Origin: Streptomyces marokkonensis
GTDB lineage: Bacteria > Actinomycetota > Actinomycetes > Streptomycetales > Streptomycetaceae
Reading direction: 5' to 3'
Assembly: GCF_008312835.1 (NCBI RefSeq)
Contig: NZ_VSKS01000011.1
Span: 124,001-188,000 of the forward strand
Length of the DNA stretch: 64,000 nt
In this document: positions 56,465 through 64,000 of the stretch, piece after piece
Layout of the letters: each line of letters opens with the position of its first letter
How positions within the stretch are numbered: the first letter of the stretch is position 1
Notes under the pieces: model-generated
The model's input: the letters and a program-made list of their open reading frames with translations, nothing else
The model's database searches: none
What the model was told of the DNA's origin: nothing
Translations under genes and position numbers: made by a program

Positions 56465-57640
56465 TCAGCCCCGGGCCAGTTCCTCCCGGCGGGCGGGCGT
56501 CCCGGCCCGCTCCCCCAGGGCCGAGTCCAGGTCGGCCCACAGGTCCTCGACGTCCTCCAGGCCGACCGAGAGCCGCAGCAGCCGGTCGCTGACCCCGGCG
56601 TCCCTGCGGTCGTCGGCGTCGACGATGCGGTGGCTGATGGACGCCGGGTGCTGGATGAGCGAGTCCACGCTGCCGAGGCTCACCGCCGGGGTGATCAGCC
56701 GCACGCCGGCGATCACCTCGTGCGGGTCGCCGTGCACCTCGAAGGAGACCATGGCCCCGCCGATGGCGGGGTAGTGCACCCGGGCCACGCGGGGGTCGGC
56801 GGCGAGCCGGGCGACGAGTTCCGCGGCGTTCGCGGACGCGGCCCGCACCCGTACCGGCAGGGTCGACAGTCCCCGCAGCAGCAGGTAGCCGGCCAGCGGA
56901 TGCAGCACCCCGCCGGTGGCGAACCGCACCTGGCGCAGCCGCCCGGCGAACTCCTCGTCGCAGGCCACCACGCCCGCCAGTACGTCCCCGTGACCGCCGA
57001 GGTACTTGGTGGCGCTGTGCAGCACCAGCCGGGCCCCCTGCTCGGCCGGACGCTGCAGGACCGGCGTGGCGAAGGTGTTGTCGACGAGCAGCGGCACGGA
57101 GCCGCAGGCGTGGGCGACGGCCCGCAGGTCGATCTCGGCGAGCGTGGGGTTGGCCGGGGACTCCACCAGCACCAGACCCGTGTCGGGGCGCAGCGCGTCG
57201 GCGACCCCGGCCGGGTCGGTCCAGGTCACCTCGGAGCCGAGCAGCCCGGCGGTCAGCAGATGGTCACTGCACCCGTACAGCGGGCGCACCGCGACGACGT
57301 GCCGCAGTCCCATCGAGCCGCGGACCAGGAGCACGGCGCTGAGCGCGGCCATGCCGCTGGCGAACGCGACCGCCGACTCGGTGCCCTCCAGCCGCGCGAG
57401 GGCGGTCTCGAAGCGGGCGACGGTGGGGTTGCCGAGCCGCCCGTAGACGGGCGGGCCGTCCGGTTCGGCTCCGGTGGTGGCGAAGGCGTCGATGCGGGCG
57501 GCCTCCGCGCGGCTGTCGTACGAGGGGTAGGTGGTGGACAGGTCGATCGGCGGGGCGTGCAGTCCGAGTCCGGCGAGGTCGTCCCGGCCGGCGTGCACGG
57601 CCTCGGTGGCGAGTGCTCGGGTGGTGCGTCGCGTGTCCAT
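56465..57640 (-). CDS. Methionine/cystathionine gamma-lyase-like PLP enzyme
   Basis: This 391-aa enzyme of the Cys/Met metabolism PLP family cleaves or forms C-S bonds. It shows [33 protein letters not shown] and the PLP Lys in [12 protein letters not shown]. The R-L-G-N-P-T motif and a Cys in Y-G-C-S-D-H are points to use in telling methionine gamma-lyase from cystathionine gamma-lyase. ATG 57640 has GGACC upstream; ATG 57652 is also possible. A divergent Lrp gene 72 bp away probably regulates it, as with other methionine gamma-lyase genes. Confidence 0.87.
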   Translation of the reverse strand: MDTRRTTRALATEAVHAGRDDLAGLGLHAPPIDLSTTYPSYDSRAEAARIDAFATTGAEPDGPPVYGRLGNPTVARFETALARLEGTESAVAFASGMAALSAVLLVRGSMGLRHVVAVRPLYGCSDHLLTAGLLGSEVTWTDPAGVADALRPDTGLVLVESPANPTLAEIDLRAVAHACGSVPLLVDNTFATPVLQRPAEQGARLVLHSATKYLGGHGDVLAGVVACDEEFAGRLRQVRFATGGVLHPLAGYLLLRGLSTLPVRVRAASANAAELVARLAADPRVARVHYPAIGGAMVSFEVHGDPHEVIAGVRLITPAVSLGSVDSLIQHPASISHRIVDADDRRDAGVSDRLLRLSVGLEDVEDLWADLDSALGERAGTPARREELARG

Positions 57641-57712
57641 GCCCAGGTCCATGTACGGAAGGTTGAACACCGACCGGGGACTATGGGTCGCTTCCCGTGC
57701 TACGTTCGGCCG

Positions 57713-58204
57713 GTGGCCGAATCTGTCGTACTGGATCCGGTGGACCTCCATCTGCTGCGGCTGCTGCAGAACGACGCCCGGACGACGTACCGGGACCTCG
57801 CCGCACAGGTCGGGGTCGCACCGTCGACCTGCCTGGACCGGGTGACCCGGCTGCGCCGCTCCGGCGTGATCCTCGGGCACCGGCTGAAACTGGACCCGGC
57901 CAAACTGGGCCGGGGCCTGCAGGCACTGCTGTCGGTGCAGGTCAGACCGCACCGGCGGGAGCTCGTGGGGCCGTTCGTGGAGCGGATCAGGGCCCTGCCG
58001 GAGTCACTGACCGTGTTCCATCTGACCGGTCCCGACGACTATCTGGTGCATGTCGCGGTCGCCGACATGACGGACCTCCAGCGGCTGGTGCTCGACGAGT
58101 TCACGTCCCGGCGCGAGGTGGCGCGGGTGGAGACGCGGCTGATCTTCCAGCAGTGGGACTGCGGGCCGCTGCTGCCGTCTTCGCCCTCGGCTCAATCCGG
58201 GTGA
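57713..58204 (+). CDS. Lrp/AsnC-family regulator divergent from the Mgl-like gene
   Basis: This 163-aa protein has a winged helix (L-D-P-V-D-L-H-L-L-R-L-L-Q-N-D-A-R, V-A-P-S-T-C-L-D-R-V) and RAM domain (L-T-G-P-D-D-Y-L-V-H-V-A). GTG 57713 begins M-A-E-S-V. A TACGTT 7 bp before the start suggests a leaderless transcript, though the -35 is poor. The likely effector is methionine or another amino acid substrate of the divergent enzyme (inference). Confidence 0.88.
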   Translation: MAESVVLDPVDLHLLRLLQNDARTTYRDLAAQVGVAPSTCLDRVTRLRRSGVILGHRLKLDPAKLGRGLQALLSVQVRPHRRELVGPFVERIRALPESLTVFHLTGPDDYLVHVAVADMTDLQRLVLDEFTSRREVARVETRLIFQQWDCGPLLPSSPSAQSG

Positions 58205-58236
58205 CGCGCGGCGGGCCGCGTACCAGGATGGTCCGC

Positions 58237-59925
58237 ATGTCACAGACCAACAACGCGCTCCCCCGTCAGGTCGCCGACGCCTACGTCGACGAGCTCATCG
58301 CCCTCGATCCGGTCACCGGGACGTTCCTCGGCGTGAAGGAGAGCTCCTCCCGGCTGCCCGACCTCTCGCCCGCCGGTCAGGAAGCCGTCGCCGAGCTCCA
58401 GCGGGCGACCCTCGCACGGCTCGACGAGGCCGAGCGGCTGCCCGGCGCGGACAGCGACGTCGAGCGCCGCTGTGCGCGCCTGCTCCGCGAACGGCTCACC
58501 GCGCACCTGGCCGTGCACGAGGCCGGCGAGGGGCTGCGCGAGGTCGGCAACCTGGGCACGGTCGCCCACTCGGTGCGCGAGGTGTTCACCGTGACGCCGG
58601 CCGTGACGGAGGAGGACTGGGCGGCGATCGCCGAGCGGTTGCGCGCGTTCCCGGCCGCGCTGGCGGGCTACCGGGAATCCCTCGCGCTGGGCCTCGAGCG
58701 CAGGCTGCACGCGGCGCCCCGCCCGACGGAGACGTTCATCGGACAGCTCACCGAATGGGCGGACACGGGCGGGGGCCGCGGCTGGTTCGAGGACTTCGCG
58801 GCCTCGGGACCGGACGCGCTGCGCACCGAGCTGGACGAGGGCGCCCGCGCGGCCACCGCGGCCGTCGTGGACCTGCGGGACTGGATGCGCGACGTGTACG
58901 CGCCGGCGATCGAGGGCGCGCCGAACACGGTGGGCCGCGAGCGCTACGCCCGCTGGTCCCGCTACTACAACGGCACGGACCTGGATCTGGACGAGGCGTA
59001 CGCGTACGGCTGGTCCGAGTACCACCTGCTGCTCGGCGAGATGAGGAAGGAGGCCGAGAAGATCCTCCCCGGCGCCGCGACGCCGTGGGTGGCGCTGGCG
59101 CACCTCGACGAGCACGGCCGGCACATCGAGGGCGTCGACGAGGTCCGCGCGTGGCTGCAGGGCGTGATGGACCGGGCCGTCGAGGCCCTGGACGGCACGC
59201 ACTTCGACCTCGCCGAGCGGGTACGCCGGGTGGAGTCGCGGATCGCGCCCGCCGGCAGCGCGGCGGCACCGTACTACACGCCCCCGTCGGAGGACTTCTC
59301 CCGGCCGGGCTGCACCTGGCTGCCCACGATGGGGCTGACCCGCTTCCCCGTCTACGACCTGGTCTCGACCTGGTACCACGAGGGCGTCCCCGGGCATCAC
59401 CTCCAGCTGGCGCAGTGGGTGCACGTGGCCGAGGACCTCTCCCGCTACCAGGCCTCGGTGGGCATGGTGAGCGCCAACGCCGAGGGCTGGGCGCTGTACG
59501 CGGAACGGCTGATGGACGAACTCGGGTTCCTCACGGACGCCGAGGAGCGGCTGGGCTACCTGGACGCGCAGATGATGCGGGCGGCCCGGGTCGTCGTCGA
59601 CATCGGCATGCACCTGGAGCTTCGGATCCCGGCGGACTCGCCGTTCCACCCGGGTGAGCGGTGGACGCCGGAGCTGGCCGAGGAGTTCTTCGGGGCGCAC
59701 AGCAGCCGCCCGGCGGACTTCGTGGAGAGCGAGCTGACCCGCTATCTGACGATCCCGGGCCAGGCGATCGGCTACAAGCTCGGTGAGCGGGCGTGGCTGC
59801 TGGGCCGGGAGAACGCGCGCAAGCGGCACGGCGACGCCTTCGACCTCAAGGCCTGGCACATGGCCGCGCTGTCCCAGGGGTCGCTGGGGCTGGACGACCT
59901 GGTGGACGAACTGTCGGCCCTGTGA
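58237..59925 (+). CDS. DUF885-family predicted metallopeptidase
   Basis: This 562-aa soluble protein of DUF885 has Y-H-E-G-V-P-G-H-H-L-Q near residue 385-395, the zinc-binding H-E-x-x-x-G-H-H form of this family, and the downstream E-G-W-A-L-Y-A-E-R that supplies another ligand. It has no signal peptide. The N-terminal half is helical and Leu/Arg-rich. ATG 58237 has AGGA about 8 nt upstream and is preferred over ATG 58228. The physiological substrate is unknown; some relatives are carboxypeptidases or dipeptidases. It lies 32 bp after the Lrp gene. Confidence 0.82.
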   Translation: MSQTNNALPRQVADAYVDELIALDPVTGTFLGVKESSSRLPDLSPAGQEAVAELQRATLARLDEAERLPGADSDVERRCARLLRERLTAHLAVHEAGEGLREVGNLGTVAHSVREVFTVTPAVTEEDWAAIAERLRAFPAALAGYRESLALGLERRLHAAPRPTETFIGQLTEWADTGGGRGWFEDFAASGPDALRTELDEGARAATAAVVDLRDWMRDVYAPAIEGAPNTVGRERYARWSRYYNGTDLDLDEAYAYGWSEYHLLLGEMRKEAEKILPGAATPWVALAHLDEHGRHIEGVDEVRAWLQGVMDRAVEALDGTHFDLAERVRRVESRIAPAGSAAAPYYTPPSEDFSRPGCTWLPTMGLTRFPVYDLVSTWYHEGVPGHHLQLAQWVHVAEDLSRYQASVGMVSANAEGWALYAERLMDELGFLTDAEERLGYLDAQMMRAARVVVDIGMHLELRIPADSPFHPGERWTPELAEEFFGAHSSRPADFVESELTRYLTIPGQAIGYKLGERAWLLGRENARKRHGDAFDLKAWHMAALSQGSLGLDDLVDELSAL

Positions 59926-59932
59926 GCCGCGG

Positions 59933-60778
59933 TCAGCGCCGGAAGCCGCCCTCCGAGTCGATGACCTGACCGGTGATCCAGTCCGCCTCGTCCGTGGCCA
60001 GCCACGCGATGAGGCGGGCGGGGTCGTCGGGCATACCCCAGCGGCCGGCGGGGAAGAGGGCGGCGATCGCGTCGTAGGTCTCACCGCTCAGGTAATCGGT
60101 GTCCACCGGGCCGGGATTGACGGTGTTCACGGTGACCGCGTGCCCGGCCAGCGCGGTCGACAGGGAGCGGGTGACGGAGGCGAGCGCGCCCTTCTGGAGG
60201 GCGTAGGCGATCTCGCCGGGCATGCCGCCGGCGATGTCCTGCCCCGAGGTCATCATCACCACGCGCCCGCCCGGGGTGCGGGGCGGCAGGGCGGCGCGGT
60301 GCCGGGCGTGGGCCTGGATCAGCAGCAGCACCGAGCGTGCATCGACGGCCCAGTGCGCGTCGAGCATGGCGGCGTCGATCGTGTCGAGGTCGCCGTCGGA
60401 GCCGCTGAGGGCGTGGTTGGCGACGAGGACGTCGAGCCGTCCGCCGAGCGCCTCGGCCGCGCGGGCGTGCAGCTCCGCGGGTGCCGCGGGGTCGGCGAGG
60501 TCGCCCGGGCCGGCGAGCACCGTCGCGTCCGGGTCGCCGAGGGCCTCGCGCACGGAGGCGGTCACGTCCTCGATCCGGTCGGCGCCCCAGGGCATGGCGG
60601 CGTCGTGCGGCACATGGTGGTGCAGGTAGACACTGGCTCCGTAGGCGGCGAGCCGCCGTGCCACGGCGTGTCCGATGCCGCCGCGTCTGCTGGCCCCGGT
60701 GACCAGCGCGGTGCGGCCGCGCAGCGGCAGGGGGTCACGGCGAAGCGCTTCGGGGGCGGGGTGCGGAAGCCTGGGCAT
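59933..60778 (-). CDS. Short-chain dehydrogenase/reductase
   Basis: This 281-aa SDR has the cofactor motif T-G-A-S-R-R-G-G-I-G (an expanded T-G-x3-G-x-G), V-A-N-H-A-L in place of N-N-A-G, catalytic Y-A-L-Q-K (YxxxK) and N-P-G-P-V-D-T-D. The 'N-H' for 'N-A-G' swap and the two-residue insert near the cofactor loop mark a divergent subgroup. It is convergent with the DUF885 gene (7 bp between stops). Substrate unknown. Confidence 0.83.
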   Translation of the reverse strand: MPRLPHPAPEALRRDPLPLRGRTALVTGASRRGGIGHAVARRLAAYGASVYLHHHVPHDAAMPWGADRIEDVTASVREALGDPDATVLAGPGDLADPAAPAELHARAAEALGGRLDVLVANHALSGSDGDLDTIDAAMLDAHWAVDARSVLLLIQAHARHRAALPPRTPGGRVVMMTSGQDIAGGMPGEIAYALQKGALASVTRSLSTALAGHAVTVNTVNPGPVDTDYLSGETYDAIAALFPAGRWGMPDDPARLIAWLATDEADWITGQVIDSEGGFRR

Positions 60779-60987
60779 GATCACCCATCATGGGGCAGGT
60801 GCCGGTCCGGCGCACACGGATATGGTGGGTCGGCCCTGCCGGCACGCCGCGCGTCATCGCGGGGACGGCCCCTGTCCGTCCGGGCCGCGCCGCCTCACGG
60901 CCCGCACCGCCCGTGAGGCGGAGGGAGCGCTCCGGTCGCGCGACGCGGGTCGGCCGGTCACCACGCCGGGGAACGGTCCGGCACGGT

Positions 60988-61500
60988 TCAGGGCAGCGGT
61001 CCGAGCTGTACGAGGACCAGCCAGGTCTCGGGGCCCGGCCGCACCCGCGCGGCGCGGACCGCGTAGCGGCCGGGGGTGAGGGTCAGACGCACGTGGTCGG
61101 TGCCCGTGGAGCGGGCGCCGGGCCAGGCCGCGTCGAACAGCACGACCGTACCCGGCACCTTCCAGTGCACCTCGGTCCGCCACCGGGCGGTGTGCAGCGC
61201 CGCCGGGACGCTCGCCGGCAGCTCCGCCTCCGCGTGTCCGGCGACCCAGCGGACGAAGGTGCCGTGCTCGGGGAGGAAGGCGGTGGCGGCGGGTTCGCCG
61301 CCCAGGACGAGGGCCGCCGCGTCGCCGACCGGGAGGAGCCCGACGAGCCCGTCCACCTCGCAGGCCCGGTCGTAGTCCGACGCCGTCTCCTCGCCGTCGG
61401 CACCCGTCCAGAACGGCAGCACCGTCTCCGGCACCGCGATGAGCGGCCCGCCGCCCGACTCCACCCACTCGGCCGTGCCAGGCTCCGCGTATCGCACCAT
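60988..61500 (-). CDS. Imm21-family immunity-like protein
   Basis: This 170-aa protein begins with E-W-V-E-S-G-G-G-P-L-I-A-V-P and F-W-T-G-A, which match the Imm21 family (W-[VI]-E-S-x-G-G-P-L). It has no signal peptide. No polymorphic toxin or secretion gene is adjacent, so it is probably an orphan immunity-like protein, common in Streptomyces. ATG 61500 gives the best start. The 209-bp gap to the SDR start (60779-60987) shows nothing I can support. Confidence 0.7.
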   Translation of the reverse strand: MVRYAEPGTAEWVESGGGPLIAVPETVLPFWTGADGEETASDYDRACEVDGLVGLLPVGDAAALVLGGEPAATAFLPEHGTFVRWVAGHAEAELPASVPAALHTARWRTEVHWKVPGTVVLFDAAWPGARSTGTDHVRLTLTPGRYAVRAARVRPGPETWLVLVQLGPLP

Positions 61501-61544
61501 GACGCAGAACCTACCGGGTCGACTCCCTTGCCTGGCCCGGGGGT

Positions 61545-62018
61545 TCAGCATCCGCAGTGGTCGGCGCCCACGGGTGCGGTCAGCGGGTCGGGGGCTCGGC
61601 GCTCGCGGCCCCACCGGGTCTCGAACTCCAGCCCCTCACGCACCCAGTACTCGAAGCCGCCGAGCATCTCCTTGACCCGGTAGCCGAGTTCGGCGAGGGC
61701 GAGCGCGGCGCGGGCGGCGCCGTCGCAGCCGGGGCCCCAGCAGTACGTCACGACCGGCACCGAAGGATCCAGGAGCCGCGCGGCCCGCTCGGGAACGAGC
61801 GCGGTGGGAAGGTGCACCGCGCCCGGGACGTGGCCCTGGTCCCAGGCCTCGGTGGAGCGGGAGTCCAGCAGGACGAAGCCGGGGTCGGCGTCCGCCGCGA
61901 GCGCGGCGGCCACGTCGGAGACGTCGGCGTGGAGGGCGAGGCTCGCGCGGAAGTGGGCGGCGGCCTCGGCCGGGGAGGCGGGGGCGACACGCAGGACGGG
62001 GTTCACGGTGGTGGTCAT
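61545..62018 (-). CDS. Rhodanese-like sulfurtransferase
   Basis: This 157-aa single-domain rhodanese has L-L-D-S-R-S, G-H-V-P-G-A-V-H-L-P and the active loop Y-C-W-G-P-G-C-D-G-A, where the first Cys is the sulfur carrier. It is cytosolic. A C-terminal C-G-C could bind metal or relay sulfur. ATG 62018 is divergent from an Lrp gene, which probably controls it. The cognate sulfur donor is not known. Confidence 0.87.
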   Translation of the reverse strand: MTTTVNPVLRVAPASPAEAAAHFRASLALHADVSDVAAALAADADPGFVLLDSRSTEAWDQGHVPGAVHLPTALVPERAARLLDPSVPVVTYCWGPGCDGAARAALALAELGYRVKEMLGGFEYWVREGLEFETRWGRERRAPDPLTAPVGADHCGC

Positions 62019-62059
62019 GGGAGAGAAACTACGGGCGCGACGTCCGGCCCTGAAGGGGA

Positions 62060-62106
62060 GATCCCCGGCCTTCGTCTTGATCGGCCGGGGGATCGCCTGC
62101 TACTTC
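62060..62106 (+). promoter_or_regulatory. Leaderless promoter and inverted repeat for the third Lrp gene
   Basis: TTGATC (62077-62082), an 18-bp spacer and TACTTC (62101-62106) place the transcript start at the ATG (62113). GATCCCCGGCC (62060-62070) and GGCCGGGGGATC (62083-62094) form an inverted repeat around the -35. Confidence 0.55.
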
Positions 62107-62112
62107 TCGGGA

Positions 62113-62559
62113 ATGACCACGTATTCACCGGACGCCACGGACTGGCGCATTCTCGACGTCCTCCAGCGCGAGGGACGGGCCAGTTTCGCCGAACTCGCCC
62201 GTGCCGTCTCGATGTCCGCCAGTGCGGTCACCGAGCGGGTGCGCCGGATGGAGGAGGCCGGCGTCATCCGGGGCTATGCGGCGGTGGTGGACCCGGAGCG
62301 GATCGGGCTGCCGATCCTGGCCTTCGTACGGCTGCGCTATCCGACCGGCAACTACAAGCCGTTCCACGACCTCGTCGCCGCGACGCCCGAGATCCTGGAG
62401 GCACACCATGTGACGGGCGACGACTGCTTCGTCATCAAGGTCGCCGCCCGTTCGATGCGGCACCTGGAGGAGGTGTCGGGCCGGATCGGCACGCTCGGCT
62501 CGGTGACCACCAGCGTCGTGTACTCCTCGCCCCTGCCGCGCCGCCCGCTGGGGCGGTGA
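62113..62559 (+). CDS. Lrp/AsnC-family regulator divergent from rhodanese
   Basis: This 148-aa Lrp protein has its HTH in D-W-R-I-L-D-V-L-Q-R-E-G and S-M-S-A-S-A-V-T-E-R-V-R-R-M, and a RAM domain (H-H-V-T-G-D-D-C-F-V-I-K-V). ATG 62113 lacks a ribosome site and a promoter ends just before it, so the mRNA is probably leaderless. It is likely to control the rhodanese gene 94 bp away in response to an amino acid, perhaps a sulfur amino acid. Confidence 0.9.
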   Translation: MTTYSPDATDWRILDVLQREGRASFAELARAVSMSASAVTERVRRMEEAGVIRGYAAVVDPERIGLPILAFVRLRYPTGNYKPFHDLVAATPEILEAHHVTGDDCFVIKVAARSMRHLEEVSGRIGTLGSVTTSVVYSSPLPRRPLGR

Positions 62560-62566
62560 ACCACCC

Positions 62567-64000
62567 CTATCGCGTCCCGCGCTGCCGCAGCTGCGAACCC
62601 GAGCGGCCCTTCACGACCTCCAGTTGGGCGTGTATCCGCCGGCGAAGATCGGCCACGTGGCTGACGATGCCCACGCTGCGGTCGCGTTCGCGCAGGGAGT
62701 CCAGGACGTCCAGGACCTCGTCGAGGGTCTGGTCGTCGAGGCTGCCGAAGCCCTCGTCGATGAAGAGGGTGTCCAGCCGGACCCCGCCGGCCTCGTCCGT
62801 GACGACGTCGGCGAGGCCCAGCGCGAGGGCGAGCGAGGCGAAGAAGGTCTCGCCGCCCGAGAGGGTCGCGGTGTCGCGCTCCCGCCCGGTCCAGGCGTCG
62901 ACGACGTGCAGCCCGAGGCCGCTGCGGCCGCGGCCGGTGCGGTCGTCGGAGTGGACGAGGGTGTAGCGCCCGGACGACATGCGGTGCAGTCGCACGGTCG
63001 CGGCGGCGGCGACCTGCTCCAGCCGGGCGGCGAGGACGTACGACTCCAGGCGCATCCGTCGCTCGTTGTCCGCCGAGGTGCCGGCCGCGAGACCGGCCAT
63101 GCGGGCCACTCGGTCGTACTCCTCGCGCAGCGGTCCCAGCCGGCGTACCGAGGCGGCGGCCCGCGCGGAGAGCCGGTCGAGCTCGGCGCAGCGCCGGACG
63201 GCGGCGTCATGGGCGGAGGCCGCCTCGCGCGCCCTGCGGCCGGCTTCCTCGGCGGTCCGCCGCGCGGAGGCGAGGTCGGCGGGCGGCCGCTGTGCGGCGG
63301 CCGCGGTCTCCGGCTCGGCGAGGACGGCCCGTACGGCCGCCTCCTCCTGCTGCCGGGCGTCCAGGCGCCGTTGCAGCGCACGATGGGCGGCGTCGTCGAG
63401 GAGGGCGTCGGCGGCGGCCTGCGGGGTGTCGAAGCCCGCACGGAAGGCGGCGTCGGCCAGCCGGGCGTCGGCCTCCTTGAGCCGCTGGGCCGCGTTCTCG
63501 GCGGCGCGGGCGGTGTCGGCGGCGTCGGTGAGCCGCGCGACGCTCTGTTCCAGCTGCGCGGCGCGCGCGGTCACGCTGGCGGCGTCCCCCCGCGCCTGGG
63601 CCAACTCCGCCTCCAGGCTCGCGCGTTCCCGGTCCAGCCGCTCACGGTGGCCCACGCGGGAGGCGGCCCGGACGGCCGCCTCGCGCTGGGCGGCGACCCG
63701 CAGCTCGTGCTCGTGCTCCGCGCGGCGCAGCTGTTCCTGCGCGGAGTGCAGCACGGAGGCGGCCTCCCGCGCCCGTGCGTGTTCCTGTTCCAGCTCGTCG
63801 ACCGCGCGGGAGAGTTGTTCGGTGGCGCCGTCCCCGGCCTCGGCGCTCGCGGCGGCCAGTGCCTCCCGTACGACGCCGAGCCGCTGCTCGGCCTCCGCGT
63901 GGCGGTCGTCCGCGCCCTGGTAGTCGGCGAGGGCGCGTTCCTCCGTCTCGCGGTCGACGTGCCCGTCGACCTTGCGGGCGGGGGCGGGGTGCTCGGTCGC
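62567..64000 (-). CDS. sbcC: SbcC exonuclease subunit, C-terminal part (cut by right window edge)
   Basis: This is the C-terminal 477 residues of a SMC-like ATPase of the SbcCD complex, which cuts DNA hairpins and blocked ends. The frame stays open to base 64000. Visible parts are a long Arg/Ala/Glu-rich coiled coil, then R-L-H-R-M-S-S-G-R-Y, the signature T-L-S-G-G-E-T-F-F-A-S-L-A-L-A and Walker B L-D-T-L-F-I-D-E-G-F-G-S-L-D. The P-loop and zinc hook are outside the window. SbcD would be expected further right. The stop lies 7 bp from the convergent Lrp gene. Confidence 0.92.
   Translation of the reverse strand, partial: ATEHPAPARKVDGHVDRETEERALADYQGADDRHAEAEQRLGVVREALAAASAEAGDGATEQLSRAVDELEQEHARAREAASVLHSAQEQLRRAEHEHELRVAAQREAAVRAASRVGHRERLDRERASLEAELAQARGDAASVTARAAQLEQSVARLTDAADTARAAENAAQRLKEADARLADAAFRAGFDTPQAAADALLDDAAHRALQRRLDARQQEEAAVRAVLAEPETAAAAQRPPADLASARRTAEEAGRRAREAASAHDAAVRRCAELDRLSARAAASVRRLGPLREEYDRVARMAGLAAGTSADNERRMRLESYVLAARLEQVAAAATVRLHRMSSGRYTLVHSDDRTGRGRSGLGLHVVDAWTGRERDTATLSGGETFFASLALALGLADVVTDEAGGVRLDTLFIDEGFGSLDDQTLDEVLDVLDSLRERDRSVGIVSHVADLRRRIHAQLEVVKGRSGSQLRQRGTR

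Noticed and set aside
1-64000. Search by eye for CRISPR arrays, tRNA/rRNA genes, insertion sequences, attachment sites and prophage genes
   Set aside because: No spaced repeats, transposase motifs, cloverleaf sequences or phage genes were recognised. A tRNAscan and IS search would be decisive.

Overview
The window is a high-GC actinobacterial chromosome segment, almost certainly from a Streptomyces. Support comes from GTG/TTG starts, tightly packed translationally coupled genes, near-absence of TTA codons, WhiJ/BldB-type regulators, SpoIIE-type phosphatases, an ECF41 sigma factor and a hallmark actinobacterial c-di-AMP riboswitch. From memory, the gene order (MurT/GatD, pfkA, rocD, urease, bioF/bioBAD, purB) matches the S. 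coelicolor core region around SCO1212-SCO1290. I see no prophage, insertion sequence, CRISPR, tRNA or rRNA, so this looks like core chromosome rather than an island.

Layout: (1) 1-6 kb: murT (cut by the left edge) and gatD for lipid II amidation, pfkA, a CtaG-like membrane protein, and a membrane Ser/Thr kinase carrying the only in-frame TTA codon found. (2) 6-10.1 kb, minus strand: LytTR regulator, DUF485 protein, acetate/organic-acid symporter and LytS-type kinase in one operon. (3) 10.2-12.9 kb: Lrp regulator, DDAH and ornithine aminotransferase (arginine/methylarginine use), with a clear operator between the regulator and its target. (4) 13-18.6 kb: a PAS-PAS-GAF-SpoIIE-HATPase protein, an RpiB-like enzyme, an acyltransferase and a secreted tripeptidyl aminopeptidase. 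(5) 18.7-23.2 kb, minus strand: ureABCFGD with a GlnR-like box upstream. (6) 23.3-26.5 kb: a TetR repressor with a divergent membrane protein and twin operators, then a solitary Phd/YefM antitoxin facing an operon with a ClpP-family protein that has lost its catalytic Ser and His. (7) 26.5-29.4 kb: ydaO riboswitch plus NlpC/P60 hydrolase, then a WhiJ-type trio (HATPase, XRE/DUF5753, DUF397). (8) 29.4-33.8 kb: biotin genes bioF < > bioBAD. (9) 33.9-39.3 kb: methyltransferase, RHH/Fic-like TA pair with a degenerate Fic motif, MacB-type ABC exporter, acetyltransferase. (10) 39.5-45.2 kb: two CNNM/CorC membrane proteins, SGNH hydrolase, purB, mug, a hypothetical gene. (11) 45.3-50.1 kb: ABC-2 exporter divergent from a NarL-type two-component pair, then a ROK regulator. 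(12) 50.3-55 kb: GntR regulator, ECF41 sigma factor divergent from an alpha/beta hydrolase, and a Tat-secreted PhoD with a PHO box. (13) 55-64 kb: ACT-GNAT protein, methionine gamma-lyase-like enzyme with divergent Lrp, DUF885 peptidase, SDR, Imm21-like protein, rhodanese with divergent Lrp, and the 3' part of sbcC.

Themes: nitrogen and amino-acid use (urease, DDAH/RocD, three Lrp-type regulators, Mgl), cell envelope upkeep, and many local regulator-operator units. The most unusual unit is the Phd antitoxin/pseudo-ClpP pair at 25.2-26.5 kb, which shares a 67-bp control region full of TGTAC half-sites. All database-style statements are from sequence reading and memory; no searches were run.
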